Shown: positions 6,615 through 15,936 of the stretch, piece after piece | Position numbering within the stretch: position 1 is the stretch's first letter | Layout: each line of letters begins with the position of its first letter | From: Lysobacteraceae bacterium NML95-0200 | GTDB taxonomy: Bacteria > Pseudomonadota > Gammaproteobacteria > Xanthomonadales > Xanthomonadaceae | Direction of reading: 5' to 3' | Assembly: GCA_002798255.1 (NCBI GenBank) | Contig: NWQQ01000020.1 | Location: 62,001-126,000, forward strand | Length of the DNA: 64,000 nucleotides | The notes under the pieces: model-generated | What the model was told of the DNA's origin: nothing | What the model saw: the letters and a program-made list of their open reading frames with translations, nothing else | Databases searched by the model: none | Position numbers and translations under genes: made by a program

Positions 6615-8993
6615 TCACCACTGGAAGCCCACCTTGGCATACACATAGGCACCGTTGAAGCCGAACGGTGAGAGGTTGCTGTAGGGGAACTGGCCGTTGG
6701 TGGAGTTGCCGAAGATGCTTTCATCCGGGTATTGGTTCAGCACATTGTCGGCGCCCAGGGTGAACTTCCAGCCACCGTGCTTGTAGCTGGCGGCAACATC
6801 GGCCAGCCATTTGGCGGCATAGGTTTGGTCAAGCGCGGCGTTGTTTGGCGTGGTGCTGACACTGCCGTAGCGGGTAGCGGCCAGTGACAGCTCCCACTGG
6901 TCGCTGTTCCACTGCCCGGAAAGCAGCAGTTTGTTGCGCGGGAAGCCTTTTTCAATACGGCCGCGCTCCACCCGGTCAATGCGCTCAAGGTTCAGGCCAT
7001 TGCTCTCAAGTTGCTGCGGGTTGGCCGCCACGCGCAGGATTTCGGTCTTGCTGTGGTTATAGCCCAGGGTGAAGTCCAGGCTGCTTTGGGCAAGTTGCCA
7101 GCGATAGCTGCCGACCACGTCCACGCCGCGGCTGCGGGTGTCGATGGCATTGGTGAAGTAGCGGCCGCCGTTGACGCCATAAATGCCTTGTGATTCCAGC
7201 AGGGCGCGCACGCCTGAGCCGGTCAGATTGGAGGAGAGCACGATGCGGTCATCGACATCGATTTGGTAGGCGTCGATGGTGAGGTACAGGCCGTTGGCCG
7301 GTTGCAGTACCAACCCGAGGCTGGCGGATTTGGAGGTTTCCGGCTTCAGTGGTTCGGAGCCGAAGGCTTGCGCAACCTTGCTTGAGGCCGGGAAGGTGCG
7401 GACTTCAAACGGTGTGGCGATGCCCGGCAGATAAATGGTGCTGATGGTCTGGAAGTATTGCTGCGGCAGCGATGGCGCACGGAAGCCGGTGGCGAGCGTG
7501 CCGCGCAGGGCAATGGCCGGGCCAAATTCGTAACGTGCCGAGAGCTTGCCGGAAGTGCGGTTGCCAAAGTCGCTGAAGTCTTCGTAACGCACCGCACCGC
7601 CCAGATTGAACTTTTCGGTCAAATCCGCTTCCACGTCCAGATAGGCGGCATGGCTGCGGCGGTCGTAATGGCCTGAAATTTGCGGTGAGAAACCGGCAAA
7701 GCCCTGTGCGCCGCCGGGTTTGGTGAGGTCAGGCTGCGCATAGGAGCCGTATTCGCCCGGTGACTGGTTCCATTTGTCGTAGCGATATTCTAGGCCGAAG
7801 GCGATATTCAGCGGTGAGGCCAGCCCCACCTCAAAGCCTTTACGGAAATCCAGATTGGCCACGTTCTGGGTGGTTTCCAGCATGCCGTCGTAAAACTCGC
7901 GTGGCGAGGCAGCGCCGAGGCTGGCGTTCAGGGTATTGCGGGTATGGAACAGCAGCTGGTTATGGCCGTAGTTATAGCTGAAGTCCCAGTCCCAATCATT
8001 GCCGAATACGCCGCGTGCGCCGATGACGGCCGAGCGATCCTTGGAAATATTGTTGATATTGGGCAGATAGCCATCGGGGTAAATCGTGCGGATGTTCTGC
8101 CGCAGGTTGCCCGGTGCGCGGAAGAATGCGTAGGAGGTGATATCGCGGTGGCTGGCCGTGCCCCAGCCGTACAGGGTGAAGTTGTCGGTGAGGTCAAAAG
8201 CACTGTTTACCGATACTGCGGCAAAGTCGGCGCCGGGGTCGCCAATCACGAACGCCTTTTGGCCGACAGCCGGCTGGTTGGGGCTGGGAGCGCCGGCATA
8301 GGCGCGGGCGCGGTCGGTGCGCTCCTGGGTGCCGACTTGCGCCGAGACATGGGCAAAGCCGCGACTCTCGCCCAGGGAAAATCCGGCATTGCCGGCCAGC
8401 TGGAATTGCTCGCCATCGCCCGCACTCATCTTGCCATGGCTGAAGCCGACGCTGCCGCCGCGCGCTGCGCTTTTCAGCACGACATTGACCACACCGGCAA
8501 TGGCATCGGAGCCGTATTGTGCCGAGGCGCCATCACGCAGCACTTCCACGCGGTCGATAGCGGAAATCGGGATGGTGTTGAGATCCACCGGCGCCGAGCC
8601 GCGGCCAATGGTGCCGTTGAGATTGAGCAGCGATGAGGTATGGCGGCGCTTGCCGTTCACCAGTACCAGCACCTGGTCGGGCGAAAGGCCGCGCAACTGT
8701 GCCGGACGCACCGCGCTGGTGCCGTCGGTCAGCGCCGGGCGTGGAAAATTCAGCGAGGGCAGGGCGCGCGCCAGTGCCGTGGCCAGCTCGGTGGTGCCGG
8801 TGGCTTGCAGCGCCTCGGTGGTGATGATGTCAATCGGTGCAGAAGACTCGGCGACGGTGCGGTCGGCTGCACGGGTGCCGGTGATAATGATTTGGTCGAG
8901 CACCGATTTGTCCTGCGGGGCGCTTTCCTGTGCCTGGGCAGCAGTGGCGGAAAGTGCCAGCACGATGGACGAAACAAGTAGATGGCGCTTCAT
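6615..8993 (-). CDS. TonB-dependent outer-membrane receptor
   Basis: A 792-residue receptor with signal peptide (MKRHLLVSSIVLALSATAAQA), a TonB-box-like IIITGTRAADR, and a plug domain (SSAPIDIITTEAL ... LNTIPISAIDRVEVLRDGAS with AQYGSDAIAGVVNVVLK). A long beta-barrel follows, ending in the outer-membrane C-terminal signature VYAKVGFQW. It imports a ligand across the outer membrane using TonB energy. The substrate is not determinable; no neighbouring uptake genes or Fur box were recognised. AGGA precedes the ATG by about eight bases. Confidence 0.93.
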   Translation of the reverse strand: MKRHLLVSSIVLALSATAAQAQESAPQDKSVLDQIIITGTRAADRTVAESSAPIDIITTEALQATGTTELATALARALPSLNFPRPALTDGTSAVRPAQLRGLSPDQVLVLVNGKRRHTSSLLNLNGTIGRGSAPVDLNTIPISAIDRVEVLRDGASAQYGSDAIAGVVNVVLKSAARGGSVGFSHGKMSAGDGEQFQLAGNAGFSLGESRGFAHVSAQVGTQERTDRARAYAGAPSPNQPAVGQKAFVIGDPGADFAAVSVNSAFDLTDNFTLYGWGTASHRDITSYAFFRAPGNLRQNIRTIYPDGYLPNINNISKDRSAVIGARGVFGNDWDWDFSYNYGHNQLLFHTRNTLNASLGAASPREFYDGMLETTQNVANLDFRKGFEVGLASPLNIAFGLEYRYDKWNQSPGEYGSYAQPDLTKPGGAQGFAGFSPQISGHYDRRSHAAYLDVEADLTEKFNLGGAVRYEDFSDFGNRTSGKLSARYEFGPAIALRGTLATGFRAPSLPQQYFQTISTIYLPGIATPFEVRTFPASSKVAQAFGSEPLKPETSKSASLGLVLQPANGLYLTIDAYQIDVDDRIVLSSNLTGSGVRALLESQGIYGVNGGRYFTNAIDTRSRGVDVVGSYRWQLAQSSLDFTLGYNHSKTEILRVAANPQQLESNGLNLERIDRVERGRIEKGFPRNKLLLSGQWNSDQWELSLAATRYGSVSTTPNNAALDQTYAAKWLADVAASYKHGGWKFTLGADNVLNQYPDESIFGNSTNGQFPYSNLSPFGFNGAYVYAKVGFQW

Positions 8994-9072
8994 GGGGATT
9001 CCTGATTGAAATTGTTAGCAGGACATTAAAGCCGCCCTTGCTGCACTGCAATCAACTTTCCTGAATGCAGCT

Positions 9073-10005
9073 TCAACGCGATATCCGCTGGCAAATGCGG
9101 TAATCAATGCCGCTGAACTCGGCAAACTGGTGCAGGTTGCGGACATCGCCCAGGCCATAGATGCCTTCAATCTCGCCCCGAACCAGCGCCAAAAGCCGCG
9201 CGTCGCTGCGCGCAGCCAGGGTTTGCCAGCGGATTTCACGGGCGGCTTCTTGCGCCGGGCTCCAGTGCTGCGAGGCATAGTCCTGCCCGGCCTGTTTGTA
9301 CAGATGCAGCAGCGGAATCCAGTCCTGACGCGGGTGAACGATATCCCAGCCGCGCGTCCAGGCGCGCAATGCCAGGTTCTGCTCTTCGCCGTGGAAATAC
9401 AGCAGGCGGTCATATGGCACTTCTGCAATGAAACGACTATGGGCAAAGATGAAACCGGCGGCCAGATGAAAGCCCAGTGCCAAGTCGGCACCGGCTTTCC
9501 AGTCGGCACGAAAACGCAAGGTGGCGCAGTCCGGGCGCAGCGTCTCGCCGTCCTCCGGGACGATGATGGACACCTCGGAGGCGGCCGCGCGGCGCACCAT
9601 CGGGTCGCCATCGGCATCAAACTCAAACGGCGGCGGGTAGGCGGAAATCAGTGGTTTGGGCAGCCGCTGCTCCAATTGCCGATGCAGGTCGATCAGCGCC
9701 TCGTCCCAGCCGGGGAAGAAAAACGTATGCGAATCGATTTGCAGGAAATATTCCTCGCCCTGATGCAATTGCATGGCCAGATGCCGCGCCCAGCACACCC
9801 CCTCGGACAGCGCCGGGTCTATCTGCCTATGGCGTACCTGCCGCTGCCAGGGCTTGCCGGCCATCCATGCGGCATGATCATCGTGTGACTGGTCAATCAG
9901 CCCCACGAAAATGCGTTCGGGCAGGGCGGCCTTGCTGAAAATCTGTTCCAGCGTAAAGGCCAGATGCGGCTCGCAATAGGCGGCCAGGCTGATGAAAATG
10001 CGCAT
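9073..10005 (-). CDS. PF11397-type (Skp1 GlcNAc-transferase-like) glycosyltransferase
   Basis: A 310-residue protein starting MRIFISLAAYCEPHLAFTLE. It contains GVCWARHLAMQLHQGEEYFL, then QIDSHTFFFPGWDEALI, and later YFHGEEQNLALRAWTRGWDI. This layout matches the GlcNAc family (PF11397) related to the eukaryotic Skp1-hydroxyproline GlcNAc-transferase. The DSH triad is the likely metal/nucleotide-sugar binding DXD equivalent, and HGEE is the likely second catalytic region. The bacterial substrate is unknown; protein or surface glycan are both possible. It is probably cytoplasmic, as no signal peptide is visible. The start is ATG 10005. Confidence 0.85.
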   Translation of the reverse strand: MRIFISLAAYCEPHLAFTLEQIFSKAALPERIFVGLIDQSHDDHAAWMAGKPWQRQVRHRQIDPALSEGVCWARHLAMQLHQGEEYFLQIDSHTFFFPGWDEALIDLHRQLEQRLPKPLISAYPPPFEFDADGDPMVRRAAASEVSIIVPEDGETLRPDCATLRFRADWKAGADLALGFHLAAGFIFAHSRFIAEVPYDRLLYFHGEEQNLALRAWTRGWDIVHPRQDWIPLLHLYKQAGQDYASQHWSPAQEAAREIRWQTLAARSDARLLALVRGEIEGIYGLGDVRNLHQFAEFSGIDYRICQRISR

Positions 10006-10050
10006 GGCGACGTTTTTATCAGATTTTGGGCAAACCCTGTTGCCCCGCAT

Positions 10051-10134
10051 CCCGTCACCCTGCGCGTAGTCGCAGGGTCTTTGCGGGAGTTCCAAGGGAT
10101 TCTGCGACGGCGCTACGCTTGCGCAGAATGACAG
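10051..10134. repeat. Dispersed intergenic repeat, copy 1 (84 bp)
   Basis: This 84-base unit recurs at 10507-10590 with only a few differences and in part at 10416-10453. Each has two internal dyads: CCCTGCG with CGCAGGG, and ATTCTGCG with CGCAGAAT. The arrangement resembles the REP/BIME-like intergenic repeats common in Xanthomonadaceae and is non-coding. Confidence 0.85.
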
Positions 10135-10337
10135 TTGATTTTGCTTGTTGTTGTTTTTGCCGTTGCCTTTGACTTTTCGCCCTGTTCGGACGCGCCGAGT
10201 ACCGCAGCGGCCAATGGGAGAAGGCTGGGCTTTGTTTGAGCATCGTGCAACGATGCGAGTTTGCCCTGCCGCCATTGGTCGCGAGGAACGCAGGGAACCT
10301 TGCGAAGCAAGGCGCGGTAGCAGGGCTGGTTTCTTTG

Positions 10338-10367
10338 CCTCTTTTCTTTGCCAGCAAAGAAAGGAGG
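10338..10367. repeat. Long hairpin inside the gene-free stretch
   Basis: CCTCTTTTCTTTGC and GCAAAGAAAGGAGG form a 14-bp stem (one mismatch) over a 2-base loop. The surrounding 10140-10400 has no convincing gene on either strand. It looks like a second dispersed repeat type inserted between the two 84-bp copies. Confidence 0.65.
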
Positions 10368-10415
10368 TGCGCCGCCGGGCGCAATCCCGGCGTTGAGAAA
10401 ACATCGAAACTCAGA

Positions 10416-10453
10416 AGATTCTGCGACGGTGCTGTGCTTGCGCAGAATGACAG
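10416..10453. repeat. Dispersed intergenic repeat, partial copy
   Basis: Only the right half of the 84-bp unit is present, the dyad ATTCTGCG...CGCAGAAT followed by GACAG. It carries GTGCTGTG where the full copies read GCGCTACG. Confidence 0.8.
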
Positions 10454-10506
10454 GTGGTTTTTCAGATTCGATAAGCCCAACCATCTTGCGCAAGTCACAC
10501 CCACAA

Positions 10507-10590
10507 CCCGTCACCCTGCGCGCAGTCGCAGGGTCTTTGCGGGAGTTTCAAGAGATTCTGCGACGGCGCTACGCTTGCGCAGAATGACAG
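10507..10590. repeat. Dispersed intergenic repeat, copy 2 (84 bp)
   Basis: A full-length direct copy of the unit at 10051-10134, ending 50 bases before the ABC-F start. It may lie within that gene's promoter region. Confidence 0.85.
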
Positions 10591-10639
10591 CCGGGTTTTG
10601 CCGCGCCCAAGATTCCATGGGCAGCTTACAATCTGCCCC

Positions 10640-12508
10640 ATGATTTCTTTCCGTCATTTTGCCCTGCGCCGGGGCGAGCGTCTTTTGCTTTCCGATGTTG
10701 ATCTTGCCCTGCATGCCGGTTATCGCGTCGGCGTGGTGGGGCGCAATGGCGCTGGTAAATCTTCGTTGTTTGCGGCTCTGCTGGGTGAGGTCGAGCCGGA
10801 CAGGGGCGATTTGGACTTGCCCGGCAAGGCGCGTATCGCCAGTGTCGCACAGGAAACCCCGCATCTGCCCGACCCGGCGCTGGACTATGTGATGTCCGGC
10901 GATATCCAGCTGCACGCGGCGGTGCGCGCCGAGCGCGAGGCGATGGCGCGTGAGGACTGGGAGGCCGTGGCCGAGGCGCATCAGCGCCTTGCCGAAATCA
11001 ATGGTTATGACGGTGACGCCCGCGCCGGGCGGCTGCTGCACGGACTGGGCTTTGCCGCCGCGACCCATGACAAGGCGGTGGCGGATTTTTCCGGCGGCTG
11101 GCGGGTGCGGCTGAATGTCGCCCGGGCGCTGATGATGCCAAGCGACTTGCTGTTGCTGGACGAGCCCACCAACCACCTGGATCTGGATGCCGTGGTCTGG
11201 CTGGAAGACTGGCTGCGCCGCTATGACGGCACTTTGCTGGTCATCAGCCACGACCGCGAGTTTCTGGACAACGTCACCACTCACATCCTGCATCTGCATG
11301 ATGGCCGCGCCAAGCTGTATGCGGGCAATTACACCGCCTTCGAGCGGCAACGCGCCGAGCATCTGCGCCAGCAGCAAATCGCCTTTGAAAAAGAGCAGGC
11401 CGAGCGCGCGCATTTGCAGAAATTCATCGACCGCTTCAAGGCCAAGGCCAGCAAGGCGCGGCAGGCGCAGAGCCGCATGAAACGCCTGGAAAAGCTCACC
11501 GGCACCGAGGCGGTGCGTGCCGAGCGCGCCCTGCATATCGACTTCCCAGAGCCTGCGCGGATGCCCAATTCGCTGCTGACGCTGCGCCATGTGGATGCCG
11601 GCTATGGCTCAGATGCCAAGATTCTGGGTGATGTTGGCTTTGCATTGGAGGCTGGCGATCGGATTGGCCTACTGGGGCCCAACGGTGCGGGCAAGTCCAC
11701 CCTGGTGAAAACCCTGGTCGGCGAGCTGGCGGTGATGGCGGGCGAGCGCATCGCCCACCCGGATTTGGTGATTGGCTATTTCGCCCAGCACACCGTGGAA
11801 TCGCTGCTGGCGGGCACATCGCCCATCGACCATTTGAAAGCCCTCTCGCCGGATACGCCGACGCAGGAATTCCGCAACTTCCTGGGGCGCTGGCAGTTCC
11901 CCGGCGACCGCGCCTTTGAAGTCATCGACAATTTCTCCGGTGGCGAAAAAGCCCGTCTGGCGCTGGCGCTGATTGCCTGGCGCAAGCCGAATGTGCTGCT
12001 GCTGGACGAGCCGACCAACCATCTGGACTTGGAGATGCGCGAGGCGCTGGCCGAGGCGCTGAGTGATTTTGACGGCGCCATCGTCATGGTCAGCCATGAC
12101 CGGCATTTGATTGGTTTGGTTTGTGACGAATTCTGGCGGGTGCACGATGGCCAGGTGCAGGCTTTCAATGGCGACCTCGACGACTACGCTGCCTGGCTGC
12201 GCGCCCGCCCGGCGGAAACCGGCAAGGCCGAAGCGGCGGCCAAAACGCCAGCGGAAAAGCCCGTCGAGACTGTCAAACCCGCGGCAAAACCTGCGGTCAA
12301 GCCTGCCAAGGTCAATCCGCACAAGCTGAAAGAAGCCGAAGCGCGGGTAGAGCGCTTGAGTGTCCAGCTTGCCGAATGCGAAGCGGCGCTGGCTGACCCG
12401 GCGGTGTATTCGGATGCCGGAAAAGTCGCCGCACTCGGGCGCGAGCAAATGCAGTTGCGTGAAGCGCTGGAAGCGGCGGAAGAAGCCCTGCTCGTGCTGT
12501 ATGGCTGA
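10640..12508 (+). CDS. yheS: ABC-F family ATPase (YheS-like)
   Basis: A 622-residue protein with two ABC domains and no membrane segments. Domain 1 has Walker A GRNGAGKSS at 34-42, signature FSGGWRVRLNVARAL and Walker B LLLDEPTNHLD. Domain 2 has GPNGAGKST at 346-354, FSGGEKARLALAL and LLLDEPTNHLD. The charged helical interdomain linker (LRQQQIAFEKEQAERAHLQK) is the ABC-F hallmark, and a Lys/Ala/Pro-rich spacer leads to a C-terminal coiled coil. ABC-F proteins act on ribosomes. Closest in layout to E. coli YheS; assignment to YheS rather than Uup is by length and linker. Confidence 0.9.
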   Translation: MISFRHFALRRGERLLLSDVDLALHAGYRVGVVGRNGAGKSSLFAALLGEVEPDRGDLDLPGKARIASVAQETPHLPDPALDYVMSGDIQLHAAVRAEREAMAREDWEAVAEAHQRLAEINGYDGDARAGRLLHGLGFAAATHDKAVADFSGGWRVRLNVARALMMPSDLLLLDEPTNHLDLDAVVWLEDWLRRYDGTLLVISHDREFLDNVTTHILHLHDGRAKLYAGNYTAFERQRAEHLRQQQIAFEKEQAERAHLQKFIDRFKAKASKARQAQSRMKRLEKLTGTEAVRAERALHIDFPEPARMPNSLLTLRHVDAGYGSDAKILGDVGFALEAGDRIGLLGPNGAGKSTLVKTLVGELAVMAGERIAHPDLVIGYFAQHTVESLLAGTSPIDHLKALSPDTPTQEFRNFLGRWQFPGDRAFEVIDNFSGGEKARLALALIAWRKPNVLLLDEPTNHLDLEMREALAEALSDFDGAIVMVSHDRHLIGLVCDEFWRVHDGQVQAFNGDLDDYAAWLRARPAETGKAEAAAKTPAEKPVETVKPAAKPAVKPAKVNPHKLKEAEARVERLSVQLAECEAALADPAVYSDAGKVAALGREQMQLREALEAAEEALLVLYG

Positions 12509-12539
12509 TGCTCATACCGGGCATGTCTGCAAATTAATT

Positions 12540-12565
12540 TATCGCTTTATGCGAATATAGCGATA
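12540..12565. promoter_or_regulatory. Inverted repeat upstream of metY (candidate operator)
   Basis: TATCGCT at 12540-12546 and AGCGATA at 12559-12565 form a perfect 7-bp dyad around an AT-rich 12-base centre, about 70 bases before the metY start. It lies in the only AT-rich part of the intergenic region. It looks like a repressor site, perhaps for a methionine-metabolism regulator, but the regulator is not in the window. Confidence 0.5.
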
Positions 12566-12633
12566 TTTGATGTTAGAGTGGCCGCCCGCCCGGTCATCGC
12601 GGCCAGGCGCGCTTCCCCACTGGAGACATCCGC

Positions 12634-13920
12634 ATGACACAACAGCGCTTTGAAACCTTGGCTCTGCACGCTGGCTATACGCCGGAGCCGACCACCCACG
12701 CGGTGGCCGTGCCGATTTATCAAACCGTGGCCTATGCCTTCGATAGTGCCCAACATGCCGCCGACCTGTTTGACCTCAAGGTGCCCGGCAATATCTACAG
12801 CCGCATCATGAACCCGACTTGCGCGGTACTGGAGCAGCGCGTGGCGGCGCTGGAAGGCGGCCTGGCCGGACTGGCGCTGGCCTCCGGGCAGGCGGCGATC
12901 ACCTATGCCATCCAGACCATTGCCGGTCAGGGCGACAATATCGTCAGCGCCCAGTCGCTGTATGGCGGCACCTGGAACCTGTTTGCGCACACCTTGCCGC
13001 AGTTCGGCATCGAGGTACGCTTTGCCGATGAGCGCAACCTGGCTGCGCTGGAGGCCCTGATTGATGCCCGCACCAAGGCGCTGTATGTGGAAAGCATCGG
13101 CAACCCTTCCGGGCGGGTGGCGGATATTCCGGCACTGGCCGAGCTGGCGCATCGCCATGGCATTCCGCTGATTGTCGATAACACCGTGGCCTCGCCCTGG
13201 CTGCTGCGGCCGATTGAGCATGGCGCCGATATCGTGGTGCACTCGCTGACCAAATACATCGGCGGCCATGGCACCTCCATTGGCGGCATGATTGTCGATA
13301 GTGGCCGCTTCCCCTGGGCCGAACACGCCGGGCGTTTCCCGCAGTTGACCACCCCCGACCCCAGCTATCACGGTGTGGTCTATACCGAGGCGCTGGGCGA
13401 GGCGGCCTTCATTGGCCGCGCCCGTGTCGTACCGCTGCGCAATACCGGCGCGGCCTTGTCACCGTTCAATGCCTTTCAAATTTTGCAGGGGCTGGAGACA
13501 CTTTCATTGCGCATGGAGCGCATCGTGGGCAACACCCTGGCGGTGGCGCGCTATCTGCAAGACCATGAAAAAGTGGCCTGGGTGAGCTATGCAGGCCTGC
13601 CCGGTCATCCCGACCACGACACCGCACAGCGGCTGCTGGGCGGCAAAGCCTCGGGGCTTTTGACCTTCGGCCTGGCAGGCGAAGATGGCCGCGCCGCAGG
13701 CGAGCGCTTTTTGGATGCACTGAAACTGTTTACCCGCCTGGTCAATATTGGTGACAACAAATCCCTGGCCACGCATCCGGCCAGCACCACCCATCGCCAG
13801 CTCGATGCGGATGAATTGCAGCGCGCCGGCGTGCGCCAGGAAACAGTACGCCTGTGCGTGGGCATCGAACATATCGACGACCTCCTGGCCGATTTGCAGC
13901 AGGCGCTGGCTGCGGTTTGA
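12634..13920 (+). CDS. metY: O-acetylhomoserine aminocarboxypropyltransferase (sulfhydrylase)
   Basis: A 428-residue Cys/Met-metabolism PLP enzyme converting O-acetylhomoserine plus sulfide or methanethiol to homocysteine or methionine. It has the family opening FETLALHAGYTPEPTTHA, the PLP phosphate region YSRIMNPT and SGQAAITYA, and the Schiff-base lysine K207 in HSLTKYIGGHG. The late NIGDNKSLATHPASTTH is typical of MetY rather than MetB/MetC, as is the longer C-terminal half. GGAGA lies seven bases before ATG 12634. Confidence 0.92.
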   Translation: MTQQRFETLALHAGYTPEPTTHAVAVPIYQTVAYAFDSAQHAADLFDLKVPGNIYSRIMNPTCAVLEQRVAALEGGLAGLALASGQAAITYAIQTIAGQGDNIVSAQSLYGGTWNLFAHTLPQFGIEVRFADERNLAALEALIDARTKALYVESIGNPSGRVADIPALAELAHRHGIPLIVDNTVASPWLLRPIEHGADIVVHSLTKYIGGHGTSIGGMIVDSGRFPWAEHAGRFPQLTTPDPSYHGVVYTEALGEAAFIGRARVVPLRNTGAALSPFNAFQILQGLETLSLRMERIVGNTLAVARYLQDHEKVAWVSYAGLPGHPDHDTAQRLLGGKASGLLTFGLAGEDGRAAGERFLDALKLFTRLVNIGDNKSLATHPASTTHRQLDADELQRAGVRQETVRLCVGIEHIDDLLADLQQALAAV

Positions 13921-14045
13921 TTGCCTGACAGCCCCCTGCTGGCATTCTTTGAGCCGGGCATGATTTTTGCGACTTAACCCAGTGCAATGCGCAGCCGCAG
14001 CCACTTCAATCAGTGGAAACAGCCGGGTAGCGCGAGCAGGCATGC

Positions 14046-15851
14046 TCAAGTGGCAGCGCTGGCCGGAGGCTCGGCGAGCGCGTTGTCGTCTTCAATGGGC
14101 GGGGCGATGCGCATGATGTGCAGAATATCCATCAGCCCCTGGCCGATACGGCGGGCATAGTTGCTGTCATTCATCAGTGATGAAGTCTGCCAGCCATCCA
14201 GTTCCTCGCTGCGCAATTTGACCATGACGCGCCCACGGAATACTTCCAGCCGGCCAATATGCGCCTCCAGTGCAGCCAGACATTCGGGCCATTGCGGGCT
14301 ATCTGCAGGCAGGCGTGTCATTTGCCGGAACTGCCGCAGGGTTTTGAACAGATGCCGGCGTAGGCGCAGATAATCCGGGTGGGTCGGGCTTTGCGAGTTT
14401 TGCAGGTTCAGTTGCAGATTCTTTTGCAGATGCTTGCCGTGCTTGATGACTTCCACCAACTGGAAAGCGGCCATATGCGCATTGCCCAGCAGGTCTTGCT
14501 GTGCCTCGTCATGCAGGTCTATCTTGCTGGTGAAATCCAGAAGTGCGCTGTAAAGCGGCTTGATTTGATACTCGTACAGGATTTGCGCATCCACCGGCAG
14601 TGGCGGCGGTGGCAGTGGCGGGTTTTTTGGCGCATCGGTGGCGCGCAGGTCGTCATCTGCGATATAAAACATCCGCGCCAGCACTTCCAGGCTGACCGAG
14701 CCCAGGTAGCGTACTTCCTGCAATGCCGCCTGCAATGCGGTATCACCGGCGCGCAGCATATTGGCATTGAGATAGCGTGGGCGCAGCGGCTTGTTGCTGG
14801 CAAGCAAGGCTTCTTGCTGGCTGTTTGGCAGCCACTGGCACAGGCGCTCAGCCAATTGTTTTTGCCACGGCCAGAACACTGCCAGCCCGAGCAGATTGAA
14901 CAGGCTGTGAAACAGTGCCAATTGCAGCAGTGGGCTCATGTACGCGATGTAACCGAGATACATTACAAGGTTCGACAGCGGCCGCCACAAAATCAGCGAG
15001 AGCAGGGCGGTGACGCAGTTGAACAAAAGATGTGCCAATGCCAGGCGCTGGCCGCCGCGCTCACTGCCGAGCATGCCGACAAAGGCGGTGGAGGCACTGC
15101 TGCCGACGTTGGAGCCGATGGCGATGGCAAAGCCCTGTGTCAGGGTGATTTGCCCGCCGCCGAGCGCGGCCAGGGTGAGAATCAGCGTGGCGTGCGATGA
15201 CTGCAACACAATGGTCAGTAAAAGCCCGGCAAGGCAGAACATCAGCACTTCCAGCAGCCCGCCCACCTTGAGGGTGCTCAAGTCCATTTGCCCGACTGCC
15301 TGAAAACCTTCCTTGATGGCATCAATGCCAAGAAAAATCAGGGCGATACCGACCAGAATCCGGCCAAACGCCTTGCTGCGGTCTTTGAAAAAGCCAGCCA
15401 GGATGCCAAATACCAGCATCGGAATCGCCGCCGGAGACAAGCTGACGCTTTGCCCGGCCAGTGCCAGCAACCAGATGCCACTGGTCGCGCCCAGATTGGT
15501 GCCCAGCAGCACCGCGATACCGCCGGCAAGGGTAATCAGCCCGGTACTCAGGAAGGCCATGGTCAGCAGTGAGACCAGGGTGCTCGATTGCAGCAGGAAA
15601 GTGGCGCCGACACCAAACAACATGCCGCGCAACGGGGTGGCCGTGCTGCGCGCCATCAGTCGCTCCAGCATGCCGCCTGCGGTGTTGTGCAGGCCTTCTT
15701 CGATGCACTGCATGCCAAACAGGAACAATGCCAGCCCATAGCAAAGCTGCAACCAGGAGGCGCTGTACCAAAAGCTCCAGCCGAGCAGTGCCAGTAACAG
15801 CGCAATGGACAGCCATTTGAGCGTGGCAGCTTGGATGACAGGCAGTTTCAT
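14046..15851 (-). CDS. Na/Pi cotransporter family protein (NptA/YjbB-like)
   Basis: A 601-residue inner-membrane protein with about eight to nine hydrophobic segments in the first 350 residues. The paired QSS motifs that mark the Na/Pi-II fold are LQSSTLVSLLTMAFL and LQSSHATLILTLAAL; GTNLGATSG and GSNVGSSAS are the matching loops. The C-terminal 200 residues form a helical PhoU-like domain rich in Leu, His and Gln. The likely role is sodium-coupled phosphate movement, in E. coli YjbB as an exporter. It is convergent with metY and divergent from ubiM. Confidence 0.88.
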   Translation of the reverse strand: MKLPVIQAATLKWLSIALLLALLGWSFWYSASWLQLCYGLALFLFGMQCIEEGLHNTAGGMLERLMARSTATPLRGMLFGVGATFLLQSSTLVSLLTMAFLSTGLITLAGGIAVLLGTNLGATSGIWLLALAGQSVSLSPAAIPMLVFGILAGFFKDRSKAFGRILVGIALIFLGIDAIKEGFQAVGQMDLSTLKVGGLLEVLMFCLAGLLLTIVLQSSHATLILTLAALGGGQITLTQGFAIAIGSNVGSSASTAFVGMLGSERGGQRLALAHLLFNCVTALLSLILWRPLSNLVMYLGYIAYMSPLLQLALFHSLFNLLGLAVFWPWQKQLAERLCQWLPNSQQEALLASNKPLRPRYLNANMLRAGDTALQAALQEVRYLGSVSLEVLARMFYIADDDLRATDAPKNPPLPPPPLPVDAQILYEYQIKPLYSALLDFTSKIDLHDEAQQDLLGNAHMAAFQLVEVIKHGKHLQKNLQLNLQNSQSPTHPDYLRLRRHLFKTLRQFRQMTRLPADSPQWPECLAALEAHIGRLEVFRGRVMVKLRSEELDGWQTSSLMNDSNYARRIGQGLMDILHIMRIAPPIEDDNALAEPPASAAT

Positions 15852-15936
15852 GCGGCCAGTTTCAGCCGGGTTTCATCGGTATGCAAGGCATGGCTCACAT
15901 CCGGGTGATAATAGGCCGGAACATTCAGGAGCCGCC

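Noticed and set aside
12509-12633. SAM riboswitch before metY
   Set aside because: No multi-stem junction or known SAM-aptamer core could be drawn; only the simple dyad is present.
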